Assembly: GCA_903859205.1 (NCBI GenBank)
Contig: CAIOLM010000020.1
Coordinates: forward strand, 1 to 35,355
Source of the DNA: an uncultured Microbacteriaceae bacterium
GTDB lineage: Bacteria; Actinomycetota; Actinomycetes; Actinomycetales; Microbacteriaceae
Direction of reading: 5' to 3'
Length of the DNA: 35,355 nucleotides
Below, piece by piece: positions 16,972 to 24,602 of this stretch. A program made the translations under genes and the position numbers. The notes below the pieces were generated by a model. That model was not told the DNA's origin, did not search any database, and saw only the letters and a program-made list of their open reading frames with translations. The first letter of the stretch is position 1; each line of letters opens with the position of its first letter.

Positions 16972-18570
16972 ATGACCAAACACGTAGACGTCGCCGTCGT
17001 CGGCGCCGGTTTCGCCGGCATGCTCGCTGCGCACAACATGCGCAAGCTGGGCCTTACCGTTCAGGGCATCGAAAAGGGCTCGGAGGTGGGCGGTACCTGG
17101 TACTGGAACCGCTACCCCGGACTCCGCTGTGATGTGGAGAGCGTGGAGTACTCGTACTCCTGGGATGAAGAACTGCAGCAGGATTGGACGTGGAGCGAGC
17201 GCTACTCGGCCCAGCCTGAGATTCTCGAGTACGCAAAGCACGTTGCTGACCGGTTCAAGATCCGCGAGCTGTTCCAATTCAACACCGCAGTCACCGGTGC
17301 AACCTTCGACAACGCGGCAAACACCTGGACGGTAACCACCGACAAGGGTGAGGCCATCACCGCCCGCTGGGTCGTCATGGCCACAGGCGCGCTTTCGACT
17401 CCCAAGCCCGTTGACATCAAGGGCCACGAGTCATTCGCGGGTCAGAGCCTGTTCTCGACCGACTGGCCGAGCACCCCGGTTGACTTCAGCGGCAAGCGCG
17501 TTGCTGTTGTGGGCACCGGTTCGACGGGCATCCAGTTGGCCACTGAAATTGCCAAGACAGCCAAGGAACTTTTCGTTCTGCAGCGCACACCGAGCTGGTC
17601 GGTGCCTGCAAACAACAAGCCACTGACGGCCGAATACGTGGCTTCCGTCAAGGCGAACTACGCCGCCGAGCGAGAGCGCAAGCGTCACTCCATGGATGGA
17701 CTCGGCCTGCCCGGTCCTGAAAAGGCTGCGTTCGAGGCCACGGATGAGGAACGCGAGGCGTACTACCAGTACATCTACGAGAACCTCTCGCCGTTCACTT
17801 TCTTCGGTTCGTACCTTGATGTTCTCGTCGACGATGCCGCCAACCAGACCATCTCCGACTTCTTGGGCCGCAAGGTTCACGAGCGTGTGAACGACCCGGC
17901 AATTGCCGACAAGTTGATTCCGAAGAGCTACCCGTTCGGAACGCGTCGCACCTGCATCGACTCGGGCTACTACGAGATCTACAACCAGCCGAACGTGCAC
18001 TTGGTTGACCTGCTCGAGTCGCCGATGAAGCAGATCACCCCGACCGGCTTCGAAACCGAGGCTCAGGCCTACGAGGTTGACGTCATCGTTTACGCAACGG
18101 GGTACGACGCCTTCACAGGCATCCTCAACAATGTCGACCTGGTCGGGATCGACGGCGCAAACCTGCGGGATGTGTGGAAGCAGGGCGCCAAGACCTACCT
18201 GGGCACGATGTCGGTCGGATTCCCCAACCTCTTCCTGGTCACCGGACCGCAGAGCCCTTCGGTGCTCAGCAACGTGGTGGTCTCGCTGGAGCAGCACGTC
18301 GAGTGGATCACCGACTGCATCGAGTACCTCACCAAGCAGGGCTACCACCGCATGGAGGCCACGCAAGAGGCGCAGGATGCCTGGGTCGAGCAGAACAACG
18401 CAATCGGCCAGTTCACGGTTCACCGCAACAGTCACTCCTGGTACATGGGTGACAATGTTGCGGGAAAGCCACACGTGGTGCTTCCGGCGCTGATGGGTGT
18501 CGGACCGTTCCGTGCCGCTTGCTCCGAGGTAGCCGCTGACGGTTACCGCGGGTTCGCGCTCGCTAGTTGA
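16972..18570 (+). CDS. Flavin-containing monooxygenase, Baeyer-Villiger (cyclohexanone monooxygenase) type
   Basis: A 532-residue FAD- and NADPH-dependent monooxygenase expected to insert oxygen next to a ketone carbonyl. The FAD motif GAGFAG is at 11-16 and the NADPH motif GTGSTG at 181-186. Also present are GGTWYWNRYPGLRCDVES and the region GTRRTCIDSGYYEIYN, with R325/R326 at the catalytic arginine. The fingerprint FxGxxxHxxxWP reads F155-A-G-Q-S-L-F161-S-T-D-W165-P, so the histidine is replaced by phenylalanine. Length and order match cyclohexanone monooxygenase. The stop TGA is the first three bases of a dispersed hairpin unit. Confidence 0.92.
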   Translation: MTKHVDVAVVGAGFAGMLAAHNMRKLGLTVQGIEKGSEVGGTWYWNRYPGLRCDVESVEYSYSWDEELQQDWTWSERYSAQPEILEYAKHVADRFKIRELFQFNTAVTGATFDNAANTWTVTTDKGEAITARWVVMATGALSTPKPVDIKGHESFAGQSLFSTDWPSTPVDFSGKRVAVVGTGSTGIQLATEIAKTAKELFVLQRTPSWSVPANNKPLTAEYVASVKANYAAERERKRHSMDGLGLPGPEKAAFEATDEEREAYYQYIYENLSPFTFFGSYLDVLVDDAANQTISDFLGRKVHERVNDPAIADKLIPKSYPFGTRRTCIDSGYYEIYNQPNVHLVDLLESPMKQITPTGFETEAQAYEVDVIVYATGYDAFTGILNNVDLVGIDGANLRDVWKQGAKTYLGTMSVGFPNLFLVTGPQSPSVLSNVVVSLEQHVEWITDCIEYLTKQGYHRMEATQEAQDAWVEQNNAIGQFTVHRNSHSWYMGDNVAGKPHVVLPALMGVGPFRAACSEVAADGYRGFALAS

Positions 18571-18588
18571 TTGAGCTTGTCGAAATCA
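18568..18588. repeat. Dispersed hairpin unit that supplies both stops of convergent genes
   Basis: A 21-bp unit with the core GAGCTTGTCGA and TGATT/AATCA ends. Its first three bases are the monooxygenase TGA and its last three (TCA) are the MarR-gene TGA on the other strand. It occupies the whole junction and may act as a terminator-like or nuclease-blocking hairpin for both genes. Confidence 0.7.
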
Positions 18589-19089
18589 TTCGTTTTCGTC
18601 GAGGGTCAAGCTCAGGCTCCGCAGAGCGGTAGCTAGACGCTTTTGTTCCGCGCGGGGGAGCGTGCCCAGCAGGGCCGCTTCTGCGTCGACGAGACGGGTG
18701 ATGGCGGCATCCACGCGGGTGAGGCCTGCACTCGTCATCTCGACGAGAACGCCACGACCGTCGTTGGGATCTTCGAGGCGCTGAACGAGTCCGCGGTCGA
18801 CCAGTCGATCGATGCGGTTCGTCATGGTGCCGCTCGAAACCAGAGTCTGTTGCAGCAACGCCTTAGGGCTCATTTGGTAGGGCTTCCCCGCGCGACGCAG
18901 TGCTGCGAGCACGTCGAACTCCCAAACTTCGAGCTCAGAACGGCTGAATGCGCGACGGCGTTCACGGTCGAGGATGCGCGACAAACGACCGACTCGCGAG
19001 AGCACCTCGAGCGGAGAAAAGTCGAGGTCGGGTCGCTCTTCTCGCCACGCGGCAACAATCCGGTCGACTTCATCGTTTTCCTGCGCCAT
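18586..19089 (-). CDS. MarR-family transcriptional regulator
   Basis: A 167-residue winged-helix regulator. The recognition helix and wing are evident in SSGTMTNRIDRLVDRGLV and RLEDPNDGRGVLVEMTSAG. MarR proteins normally repress nearby genes and release DNA on binding phenolic or lipophilic ligands. It is convergent with the monooxygenase gene, so a regulatory tie to that operon is possible but not shown. GATAAT (minus strand, 19096-19101) lies 6 nt before the ATG with no Shine-Dalgarno, suggesting a leaderless mRNA. Confidence 0.92.
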   Translation of the reverse strand: MAQENDEVDRIVAAWREERPDLDFSPLEVLSRVGRLSRILDRERRRAFSRSELEVWEFDVLAALRRAGKPYQMSPKALLQQTLVSSGTMTNRIDRLVDRGLVQRLEDPNDGRGVLVEMTSAGLTRVDAAITRLVDAEAALLGTLPRAEQKRLATALRSLSLTLDENE

Positions 19090-19156
19090 GTGCCCATTAT
19101 CCCGTGTTGTTCTCTGGCAGACTGTAAGGGTGCAAATGGGGAACTATTTTCACAAT

Positions 19157-19227
19157 TCCGCCATGGTGTAATGGCAGCACCGCAACCTTTGGAGTTGCTT
19201 GTCTAGGTTCGAATCCTGGTGGCGGAG
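19157..19227 (+). tRNA. tRNA-Gln(TTG)
   Basis: The acceptor arms TCCGCCA (19157-19163) and TGGCGGA (19220-19226) pair fully, with G19227 as discriminator. The anticodon stem GCAAC/GTTGC encloses the loop CTTTGGA, whose anticodon TTG reads CAA (Gln). The T arm contains GGTTCGAATCC. CCA is not encoded. The tRNA-Gln then glmU order is common in actinobacteria. Confidence 0.96.
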
Positions 19228-19254
19228 CGCCGGCAGAACAACAAAGGAGAGGTA

Positions 19255-20679
19255 ATGGCAGACAACACTCTCGCCATCGTTGTTCTTGCTGCGGGTCAGG
19301 GAACCCGCATGAAGTCGGCTACTCCCAAACTGCTGCACAAGCTTGCCGGTGCAACCGTTGTCAGCCACGTGCTGGCGACCGCCCGCGAGCTCGATGCAGC
19401 CCACGTTGTGGCCGTCGTTCGGCACGAGCGTGATCGTCTGGTTGAGGTCATCGAGATTGACCTCCCGACCGCAATCATTGTTGACCAAGACGACGTGCCC
19501 GGCACCGGTCGCGCGGTCGAGCTTGCCGTCGCGGCACTCCCCGCTAACTTTGTCGGCGATGTTCTTGTGGTCAACGGAGACGTTCCGCTGCTTGACTCTG
19601 AGACCCTCGGCGGGCTGATTGCTCAGCACCGCGCTGCCTCGGCGGCAGCATCCATGCTGACCACCACCCTCGAAGACGCCACCGGCTATGGGCGAGTCAT
19701 TCGCTCGAGCACGGGTGCTGTCGACCGCATTGTCGAACACAAGGATGCCAGCGCCGACGAGCTGGCCGTGCGTGAGATCAACGCCGGCATCTATGTCTTC
19801 TCGACCACCGAACTTCGCGCCCAGCTGCCCAAGCTCGACCAGAACAACGCTCAGGGTGAGAAGTACATCACCGATGTGATCGGCCTTCTTCGCGCCGACG
19901 GCAAGAGCGTTGAAGCGCTCGAGGTCACGCACACCTGGAAGGTTGAGGGCATCAATGACCGCGCTCAACTTGCTGCCGCGGCCGCTCAGCTCAACGCCAT
20001 GATCATTCGAGGGTGGCAACTAGCTGGTGTCACCGTCATTGACCCGCAGTCAACCTGGATTGACCTGCAGGTGCAGCTCTCGCACGACGTCGAGATTCGC
20101 CCCGGTGTTCAGTTGCTGGGTGCGACCGTGGTCGAGACCGGTGCCGTGATTGGCCCCGACACAACGCTTCTAGACACCGAGGTGGGTGCCGGCGCAACCG
20201 TCAAGCGCACCGACGCAACGCTTTCGGTGATCGGCGCTGGTGCATCCGTTGGCCCGTTCTCTTACCTGCGCCCTGGCACCTATCTCGAGGCCGACGGCAA
20301 AATCGGAACCTTCGTCGAAACCAAGAATGCGCGAATCGGCGTGGGCAGCAAAGTGCCTCACCTTTCGTACATCGGCGACACCACCATCGGTGAGCACAGC
20401 AACATTGGTGCCGGCACCATCGTGGCTAACTACGACGGCGTCAATAAGTACAAGACCGTCGTTGGCTCGCACGTGCGCACCGGTTCACACAACGTCTTTG
20501 TCGCACCCGTCGAGATCGGCGATGGCGCATACAGCGGCGCCGGAACCGTGATTCGAAAAGATGTTCCCGCCGGCGCCCTCGCCATTAACGTTGCTCCCCA
20601 GCGAAACATGGACGGCTGGGTGAAGGCGAACCGCCCGGGCACAGCCGCCGCGGAAGCCGCCGAAAAGTCCAACTCGTAA
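19255..20679 (+). CDS. glmU: Bifunctional UDP-GlcNAc pyrophosphorylase / glucosamine-1-phosphate acetyltransferase
   Basis: A 474-residue cytoplasmic enzyme that acetylates GlcN-1-P and then makes UDP-GlcNAc for peptidoglycan. The N-terminal uridylyltransferase domain begins with VVLAAGQGTRMKSATPKLLH and contains VNGDVPLLD. The C-terminal half is a left-handed beta-helix with the usual YLRPGTYLEADGKIGTFVE and GDTTIGEHSNIGAGTIVANYDG. The ATG at 19255 is preceded by AAAGGAGAGG (19243-19252). An upstream in-frame extension would run into the tRNA gene and is rejected. prs follows 29 nt later. Confidence 0.97.
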   Translation: MADNTLAIVVLAAGQGTRMKSATPKLLHKLAGATVVSHVLATARELDAAHVVAVVRHERDRLVEVIEIDLPTAIIVDQDDVPGTGRAVELAVAALPANFVGDVLVVNGDVPLLDSETLGGLIAQHRAASAAASMLTTTLEDATGYGRVIRSSTGAVDRIVEHKDASADELAVREINAGIYVFSTTELRAQLPKLDQNNAQGEKYITDVIGLLRADGKSVEALEVTHTWKVEGINDRAQLAAAAAQLNAMIIRGWQLAGVTVIDPQSTWIDLQVQLSHDVEIRPGVQLLGATVVETGAVIGPDTTLLDTEVGAGATVKRTDATLSVIGAGASVGPFSYLRPGTYLEADGKIGTFVETKNARIGVGSKVPHLSYIGDTTIGEHSNIGAGTIVANYDGVNKYKTVVGSHVRTGSHNVFVAPVEIGDGAYSGAGTVIRKDVPAGALAINVAPQRNMDGWVKANRPGTAAAEAAEKSNS

Positions 20680-20708
20680 TTCCCACCTCGAGAGAAAAAG
20701 AGAAACCC

Positions 20709-21686
20709 GTGGCCGAAATCACCGTAGATACCAAGAAGAAGCTGGTCCTGGTTTCGGGTCGGGCTCATCCGGCACTTGCCGACGGTGTTGCCGCACAGCT
20801 GGGCATCGAGCTCACCGGAGCCGACCTTCGCACGTTTGCAAACGGTGAAATCTACGCTCGCTACGACACAAGCATCCGTGGCGCTGACGTTTTCGTGTTG
20901 CAGTCGCACACCGCGCCCATCAACGAGTGGGTCATGGAAACACTCATCATGATCGACGCACTCAAGCGTGCGTCGGCCAAGCGCATCACCGTGGTTGCGC
21001 CCTTCTACCCCTACGCCCGTCAAGACAAGAAGGGCCGCGGACGCGAGCCCATTTCGGCGCGCCTTATGGCTGACCTCTTTGCCGCTGCTGGTGCCGACCG
21101 CATCATGAGCGTCGACCTGCACGCGGCTCAGATTCAGGGATTCTTCGACGGCCCCGTGGACCACCTCTTCGCTATGCCGGTTCTGCTTGAGCACTTCCGC
21201 GCCAAGCTAGACCCGAGCACCCTCACCGTGGTTTCTCCCGACATGGGCCGCGTTCGCGTGGCAGACATTTGGAGCCAGAAGCTTGGTGCACCGCTTGCCA
21301 TCATTCACAAGCGCCGTGACCCGAAGGTGCACAACCAGGTCAGCGTTCACGAAATCGTCGGTGAGGTCAGTGGCCGCGTTTGTCTGCTCGTTGACGACAT
21401 GATCGACACTGGTCGCACCATCGTCAAGGCAGCTGAGGCGCTCAAGGCAAACGGCGCCATCGGTGTTGTGGTTGCTGCCACGCATGCGGTGTTCTCTGAC
21501 CCCGCCACTGAGATTCTTCAGTCGGACTTCATCGACTCTGTTGTGGTGACCGACACTCTTCCCATTTCAGCCGAAAAGCACTTCCCGACCCTCGAGATTC
21601 TGCCGATTGCGCCGCTGCTGGCTCGCGCTATCCGTGAGGTCTTCGACGATGGCTCGGTCACCTCGATGTTCGACGGTGCCGCTTAG
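20709..21686 (+). CDS. prs: Ribose-phosphate pyrophosphokinase (PRPP synthetase)
   Basis: A 325-residue enzyme that makes PRPP from ribose-5-phosphate and ATP for nucleotide, His, Trp and NAD synthesis. Motifs seen are FYPYARQDKKGRGREPISA, DLHAAQIQGFFDGPVDHL, the catalytic loop HKRRD and the PRPP-binding VCLLVDDMIDTGRTI. Start is GTG with a purine-rich stretch upstream. It forms a unit with glmU, a typical actinobacterial pairing. Confidence 0.97.
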   Translation: MAEITVDTKKKLVLVSGRAHPALADGVAAQLGIELTGADLRTFANGEIYARYDTSIRGADVFVLQSHTAPINEWVMETLIMIDALKRASAKRITVVAPFYPYARQDKKGRGREPISARLMADLFAAAGADRIMSVDLHAAQIQGFFDGPVDHLFAMPVLLEHFRAKLDPSTLTVVSPDMGRVRVADIWSQKLGAPLAIIHKRRDPKVHNQVSVHEIVGEVSGRVCLLVDDMIDTGRTIVKAAEALKANGAIGVVVAATHAVFSDPATEILQSDFIDSVVVTDTLPISAEKHFPTLEILPIAPLLARAIREVFDDGSVTSMFDGAA

Positions 21687-21716
21687 TCTTTCCGCCCAAC
21701 AACAATCGGAGCCCCA

Positions 21717-22559
21717 ATGAAGCGTTTGGCAATTCTCGGTTTAGGAACAATGGGGGCGGGAGTCGCGAGTCGTCTCGTGGCTGCGGGCAGCGATGTTTCG
21801 GTTTGGAACCGCACGTCCTCGGTCGCGAAAGCGTTTGCTGACAGTAGCGGGGCTCGTGCAGCAGACGATATTGCGTCGGCAGTTGACGGGGCCGAGATGG
21901 TGCTTTCGTTTCTCACCGACGACGTCGCCTCTGCTGTCGTATGGGGCCAAGCTCTTGCGGTGTGCCCGGCCGGGGCGATCGTGGTCGAGTGTTCGACAAT
22001 CTCGCCTGAGCGCGCAGCCGAATTCGTTGATCAGGCAACTGGCCTGGGATTCGCTGCCGCGGTAGCGATCATGGTCGGCTCGAAGCCACAGGCTGAGAGT
22101 GGCATGCTCACTTTTCTCACCGGTGGCGAGGAAGCTGTTGGGGCTGACGTCGCGAGTGTCTTGTCGCCAGCCTGTGGCGGAGTGCGACACGTGGGTTCCC
22201 CACAAGCCGCCGCGATTCTCAAGCTTGCGATCAACACGCTGCTGGCGGCCCAACTTGCCAGCCTGGCCGAGCTCAAGCAGGTCACTGAATCCCTCGGTAT
22301 GCCCGAACTCTTGACGAGCGTTACCGACCTTCCCGTTTTCTCGCCCATTGCCGGCGCCTTGCTGGCGCGCATGCGGGCAGGTGACTTCACGCCAAACTTC
22401 AGTGTCGATCTCATCGAGAAAGACCTCGGCTACATGGCCCAGGTGGCCAAAGACGCGAGCGTCGACCCGCAGGTCATTCGAGCGGTTCAGGCCAAATTCA
22501 CTCGCGCATCTCACGACGGTCTCGGCGACAAAGATTTTTCGGTCATTGGTGCAAGTTAG
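21717..22559 (+). CDS. NAD(P)-dependent beta-hydroxyacid dehydrogenase (6PGDH-like)
   Basis: A 280-residue oxidoreductase of the 3-hydroxyisobutyrate/tartronate-semialdehyde/GLYR group. The Rossmann motif GLGTMG is at 8-13, followed by SVWNRTSS, where Asn-Arg-Thr after the second strand favours NADP(H). The catalytic lysine is K169, with N173 in KLAINTLLAAQ. CGGAG precedes the ATG. The substrate cannot be named; succinic-semialdehyde or glyoxylate reductases and imine reductases share this architecture. Confidence 0.9.
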   Translation: MKRLAILGLGTMGAGVASRLVAAGSDVSVWNRTSSVAKAFADSSGARAADDIASAVDGAEMVLSFLTDDVASAVVWGQALAVCPAGAIVVECSTISPERAAEFVDQATGLGFAAAVAIMVGSKPQAESGMLTFLTGGEEAVGADVASVLSPACGGVRHVGSPQAAAILKLAINTLLAAQLASLAELKQVTESLGMPELLTSVTDLPVFSPIAGALLARMRAGDFTPNFSVDLIEKDLGYMAQVAKDASVDPQVIRAVQAKFTRASHDGLGDKDFSVIGAS

Positions 22560-22645
22560 CCGTCTCACTGCCTGTGGATAGCTGAGTCGCCTCCTCAGTC
22601 GCTCTCGCAAGACTCTCCTGCACGCACTGTGCGAAAGGAGAAATC

Positions 22646-22723
22646 ATGAACCACTACTTTGCGCGTTTGTCATCCCGGGTGGGCACTGCACTCTCATCTG
22701 AGCGCGGCGACGTTCCCGGCTGA
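22646..22723 (+). pseudogene. Truncated copy of the pilin-like small protein gene
   Basis: After a strong AAAGGAG (22634-22640) an ATG opens 25 codons. The peptide begins MNHYFARL and ends SSERGDVPG, then TGA at 22721. The intact gene at 24026 begins MNHLKKFLSSEQGDVPGW. The match covers MNH, SSE and GDVPG, and the stop falls exactly where the intact copy has TGG (Trp). Nucleotide similarity fades after ~15 more bases and a TAA follows. A TGTGGATA box lies 73 nt before this ATG and 76 nt before the intact gene's ATG, so the upstream region may have been duplicated too. Expression as a 25-residue peptide is possible, but a remnant is the simpler reading. Confidence 0.65.
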
Positions 22724-22843
22724 GCGCTCAGTGAATAAAGCGCATGACATGTGACGTCGGGATTACGTGACGTGCACCCATGTCGACCTTGCCCGGAAAG
22801 GGTATTCACCGCGATACTCTAAAGGGGCCTCTGCTCCCATCGA
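22724..22843 (+). promoter_or_regulatory. Probable promoter region of the repeat surface protein
   Basis: TTGCCC (22789-22794) and GATACT (22813-22818) are spaced 18 bp apart and form a sigma-70-like promoter ~25 nt before the ATG. GTGACGT occurs at 22751-22757 and 22767-22773 (16-bp period) and could be an operator. A 12-bp palindrome CTGAGCGCTCAG spans 22720-22731. Confidence 0.45.
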
Positions 22844-23842
22844 ATGGATGTTGTTGTGAAGAAAACGGCGGTTGCTCTTGTCGCGTTAGGAGCGGTTTTT
22901 TCTGCGGTCCTACTTTTTGGCGGTTCGCCCGCGGTGGCGGCGGCCTGCTCCAGTTCCTTTACCAATAAGACCACGTCCGACGGTCTCGGGTCTAACTGGG
23001 TGCACGGTGTTTATGCGGTTGGTCTCAACGTCTTTGCAGCCACTAATGGTGGGTTGAGTATCTCGACTGATGGCGGCACAACTTTTACGAACAAGACCAC
23101 GACAGGCGGCCTCGGGTCTGACGGCCTCTTCGGTGTTTATGCCGTTGGAAGTAACGTCTACGCAGCCACAACCGGTGGACTGAGCATCTCCACGAATGGC
23201 GGTGCAACCTTTACGAACACGACCACGGCAGACGGCCTCGGCTCAGACGTTGTGGCGGGTGTTTATGTGGATGGGAGCAACGTGTACGCAGCCACAGGCG
23301 GTGGGTTGAGTATCTCGACTAATGGCGGTGCAACCTTTACGAACAAGACCTGGACAGACGGCCTCGGGTCTGACTTTGTTCGCGGAGTTTATGCGGATGG
23401 GGGCAACGTCTTTGCAGCCGCAATCGGTGGGTTGAGTATCTCGACTGATGGCGGCGCCACCTTCACGAATAAGACGTCGACAGACGGCCTCGGGGAGGAT
23501 AATCTGCAGGGTGTTTATGCGGATGGGAGCAACGTCTTCGCGGCGACCTCTGGTGGGTTGAGTATCTCGACTGATGGCGGCACAACTTTTACGAACAAGA
23601 CCACGACAGACGGCCTCGGGTCTGACCTTGCATACGGTGTTTACTCCGACGGTAACAACGTCTATGCAGCCACAAGTGGAGGGTTGAGTATCTCCGCAGA
23701 TTGTGTCTCGCCTTCGACCGAGTTGCCCGATACAGGTTCAAACTCCACGGTGATCGGTGGCTTCACGACCGCCGCGACGGGTCTCCTCTCCGTCGGCGTA
23801 ATCGCGCTGGTCGTGGTGCGTCGACGCCACGCATCTCGGTGA
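22844..23842 (+). CDS. LPXTG-anchored surface protein with six 42-residue repeats (beta-propeller-like)
   Basis: A 332-residue exported protein. A signal peptide (KK, hydrophobic ~8-27, then SPAVAAA) ends before C35. Six near-identical units follow from F39, each close to FTNKTTTDGLGSD, then GVYADGSNVYAATSGGLSIS and TDGG. The S-T-D-G-G-x-T-F corner is an Asp-box, so each unit is probably one propeller blade. The only two mature cysteines, C35 and C287, bracket the array and could close the ring by a disulfide. LPDTG (294-298), a hydrophobic segment and RRRHASR form a sortase anchor. GTG 22856 is an alternative start. Function is unknown; adhesion or a cell-surface ligand role is conceivable. 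No sortase is in the window. Confidence 0.85.
   Translation: MDVVVKKTAVALVALGAVFSAVLLFGGSPAVAAACSSSFTNKTTSDGLGSNWVHGVYAVGLNVFAATNGGLSISTDGGTTFTNKTTTGGLGSDGLFGVYAVGSNVYAATTGGLSISTNGGATFTNTTTADGLGSDVVAGVYVDGSNVYAATGGGLSISTNGGATFTNKTWTDGLGSDFVRGVYADGGNVFAAAIGGLSISTDGGATFTNKTSTDGLGEDNLQGVYADGSNVFAATSGGLSISTDGGTTFTNKTTTDGLGSDLAYGVYSDGNNVYAATSGGLSISADCVSPSTELPDTGSNSTVIGGFTTAATGLLSVGVIALVVVRRRHASR
22958..23699 (+). repeat. Six tandem 126-bp coding repeats
   Basis: Units start at 22958 and every 126 bp after that (23084, 23210, 23336, 23462, 23588); the last is cut short by the anchor region. A 59-nt stretch at 23047-23105 recurs without change at 23551-23609, exactly four units away. This points to recent unequal crossing-over or gene conversion. 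Copy number may vary between strains. Confidence 0.92.
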
Positions 23843-23894
23843 CGCCTCGCGTAACGAAAACCACGCAAGCGACCCGTTGGGGGTCTGCGTCACG

Positions 23895-23934
23895 GGAATC
23901 CCTCGAGCCATCGTGGCTCGGGGGATTCCTTTTT
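23895..23934 (+). terminator. Intrinsic terminator after the repeat surface protein
   Basis: A 16-bp stem (23895-23910 with 23914-23929, one G-T pair) with a TCG loop is followed by TTTTT (23930-23934). It closes the surface-protein transcription unit and isolates it from the downstream pilin-like cluster. Confidence 0.93.
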
Positions 23935-24025
23935 GATGTGACACCAGCTTGTGGATATCTCGGTGTGACGTGAATGGCGCGGTGGAAGGCTCTTCCCATC
24001 AGACAATCGGCAGGAAGGCCACCTC

Positions 24026-24190
24026 ATGAATCACCTCAAAAAATTCCTCTCGAGCGAACAGGGCGACGTACCCGGCTGGGTGCTGATCACCCTCATGACC
24101 GCCGGCCTCGTCGTCGCCATCTGGGCCATCGCGGGCCCTGCCCTCGGCGGCGTCTTTGACCAAGCCATCGGTCGCGTCGTCAAGTTCTAG
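24026..24190 (+). CDS. Pilin-like small membrane protein of a tad-type cluster
   Basis: A 54-residue protein: charged N-terminus (MNHLKKFLSSEQGDVPG), one hydrophobic segment at ~18-40 and a short amphipathic tail ending VVKF. Size and plan resemble Flp-type pilins, but the usual prepilin cleavage context (Gly, then Glu at +5) is not met: G13 is followed at +5 by W18. AGGAAGG precedes the ATG. The next gene starts 1 nt after its stop, so it is the first gene of a four-gene unit with TadE- and TadG-like products. A truncated copy lies 1.4 kb upstream. The pilin role is inferred from context. Confidence 0.75.
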   Translation: MNHLKKFLSSEQGDVPGWVLITLMTAGLVVAIWAIAGPALGGVFDQAIGRVVKF

Positions 24191-24191
24191 C

Positions 24192-24602
24192 GTGAATCGC
24201 TTCGCTAGGTGGTGGCGGCAGGTCTCGAGCGAGCGCGGCTCCGCTCCGGTGGAGTTCGTGCTCGTCTCGGTTCTCGTTGTCGCGGTCGTTCTGGGAGTTG
24301 TGCAGCTCGCACTGGCACTGCATGTGCGAAACACGCTGCAGGATGCGGCCTCCGAAGGCGCCCGTTGGGCTGCACTTGCCGACAGCAATGCCGACCGGGG
24401 GGTCGCTCGCACCCGCGAGCTCATCACGCTCGCCGTGGGTGACCAATACGCCAGGGATATCTCGGTAGCTAGCGTCGACTGGCTTGGTCGTCCCGCGGTT
24501 GCGGTCACCGTGAGGGCTGCACTGCCACTGGTGGGTCTGTTCGGAATTCCGAGCGGGCTCGAGGTCACAGGGCATTCCAGCGTGGAGATGATGGGCAAGT
24601 GA
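24192..24602 (+). CDS. TadE-like pseudopilin
   Basis: A 136-residue protein with the TadE N-terminus: ERGSAPVEFVLVSVLVVAVVL, a short cytoplasmic part then one membrane helix with the conserved ERGS-x2-VEF. The rest (HVRNTLQDAASEGARWAAL) is the usual extracellular amphipathic region. GTG 24192 was chosen because it sits 1 nt after the previous stop; a TTG at 24156 would overlap the pilin-like gene. Expected to act with the pilin-like and TadG-like neighbours in an envelope-spanning Flp-type system. Confidence 0.88.
   Translation: MNRFARWWRQVSSERGSAPVEFVLVSVLVVAVVLGVVQLALALHVRNTLQDAASEGARWAALADSNADRGVARTRELITLAVGDQYARDISVASVDWLGRPAVAVTVRAALPLVGLFGIPSGLEVTGHSSVEMMGK

Noticed and set aside
22646-22730. 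Selenocysteine or read-through at the TGA of the small pilin-like remnant
   Set aside because: A second stop follows a few codons later and similarity to the intact pilin-like protein is lost, so read-through would not yield a useful product.
22929-22948. Lipoprotein signal (lipobox) ending at C35 of the repeat protein
   Set aside because: The position -3 residue is Ala and the protein has a C-terminal LPXTG anchor; an ordinary signal peptidase I site after AVAAA fits better, though a lipobox cannot be fully excluded.
22958-23699. CRISPR-like regular repeats
   Set aside because: The 126-bp units have no spacers, are contiguous and code for a repeated protein domain in one frame.
22573-23957. 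DnaA boxes / origin (TGTGGATA at 22573-22580 and 23950-23957)
   Set aside because: Only two imperfect boxes, 1.4 kb apart, with no dnaA, dnaN or AT-rich region. They are better seen as part of the duplicated upstream region of the pilin-like gene.
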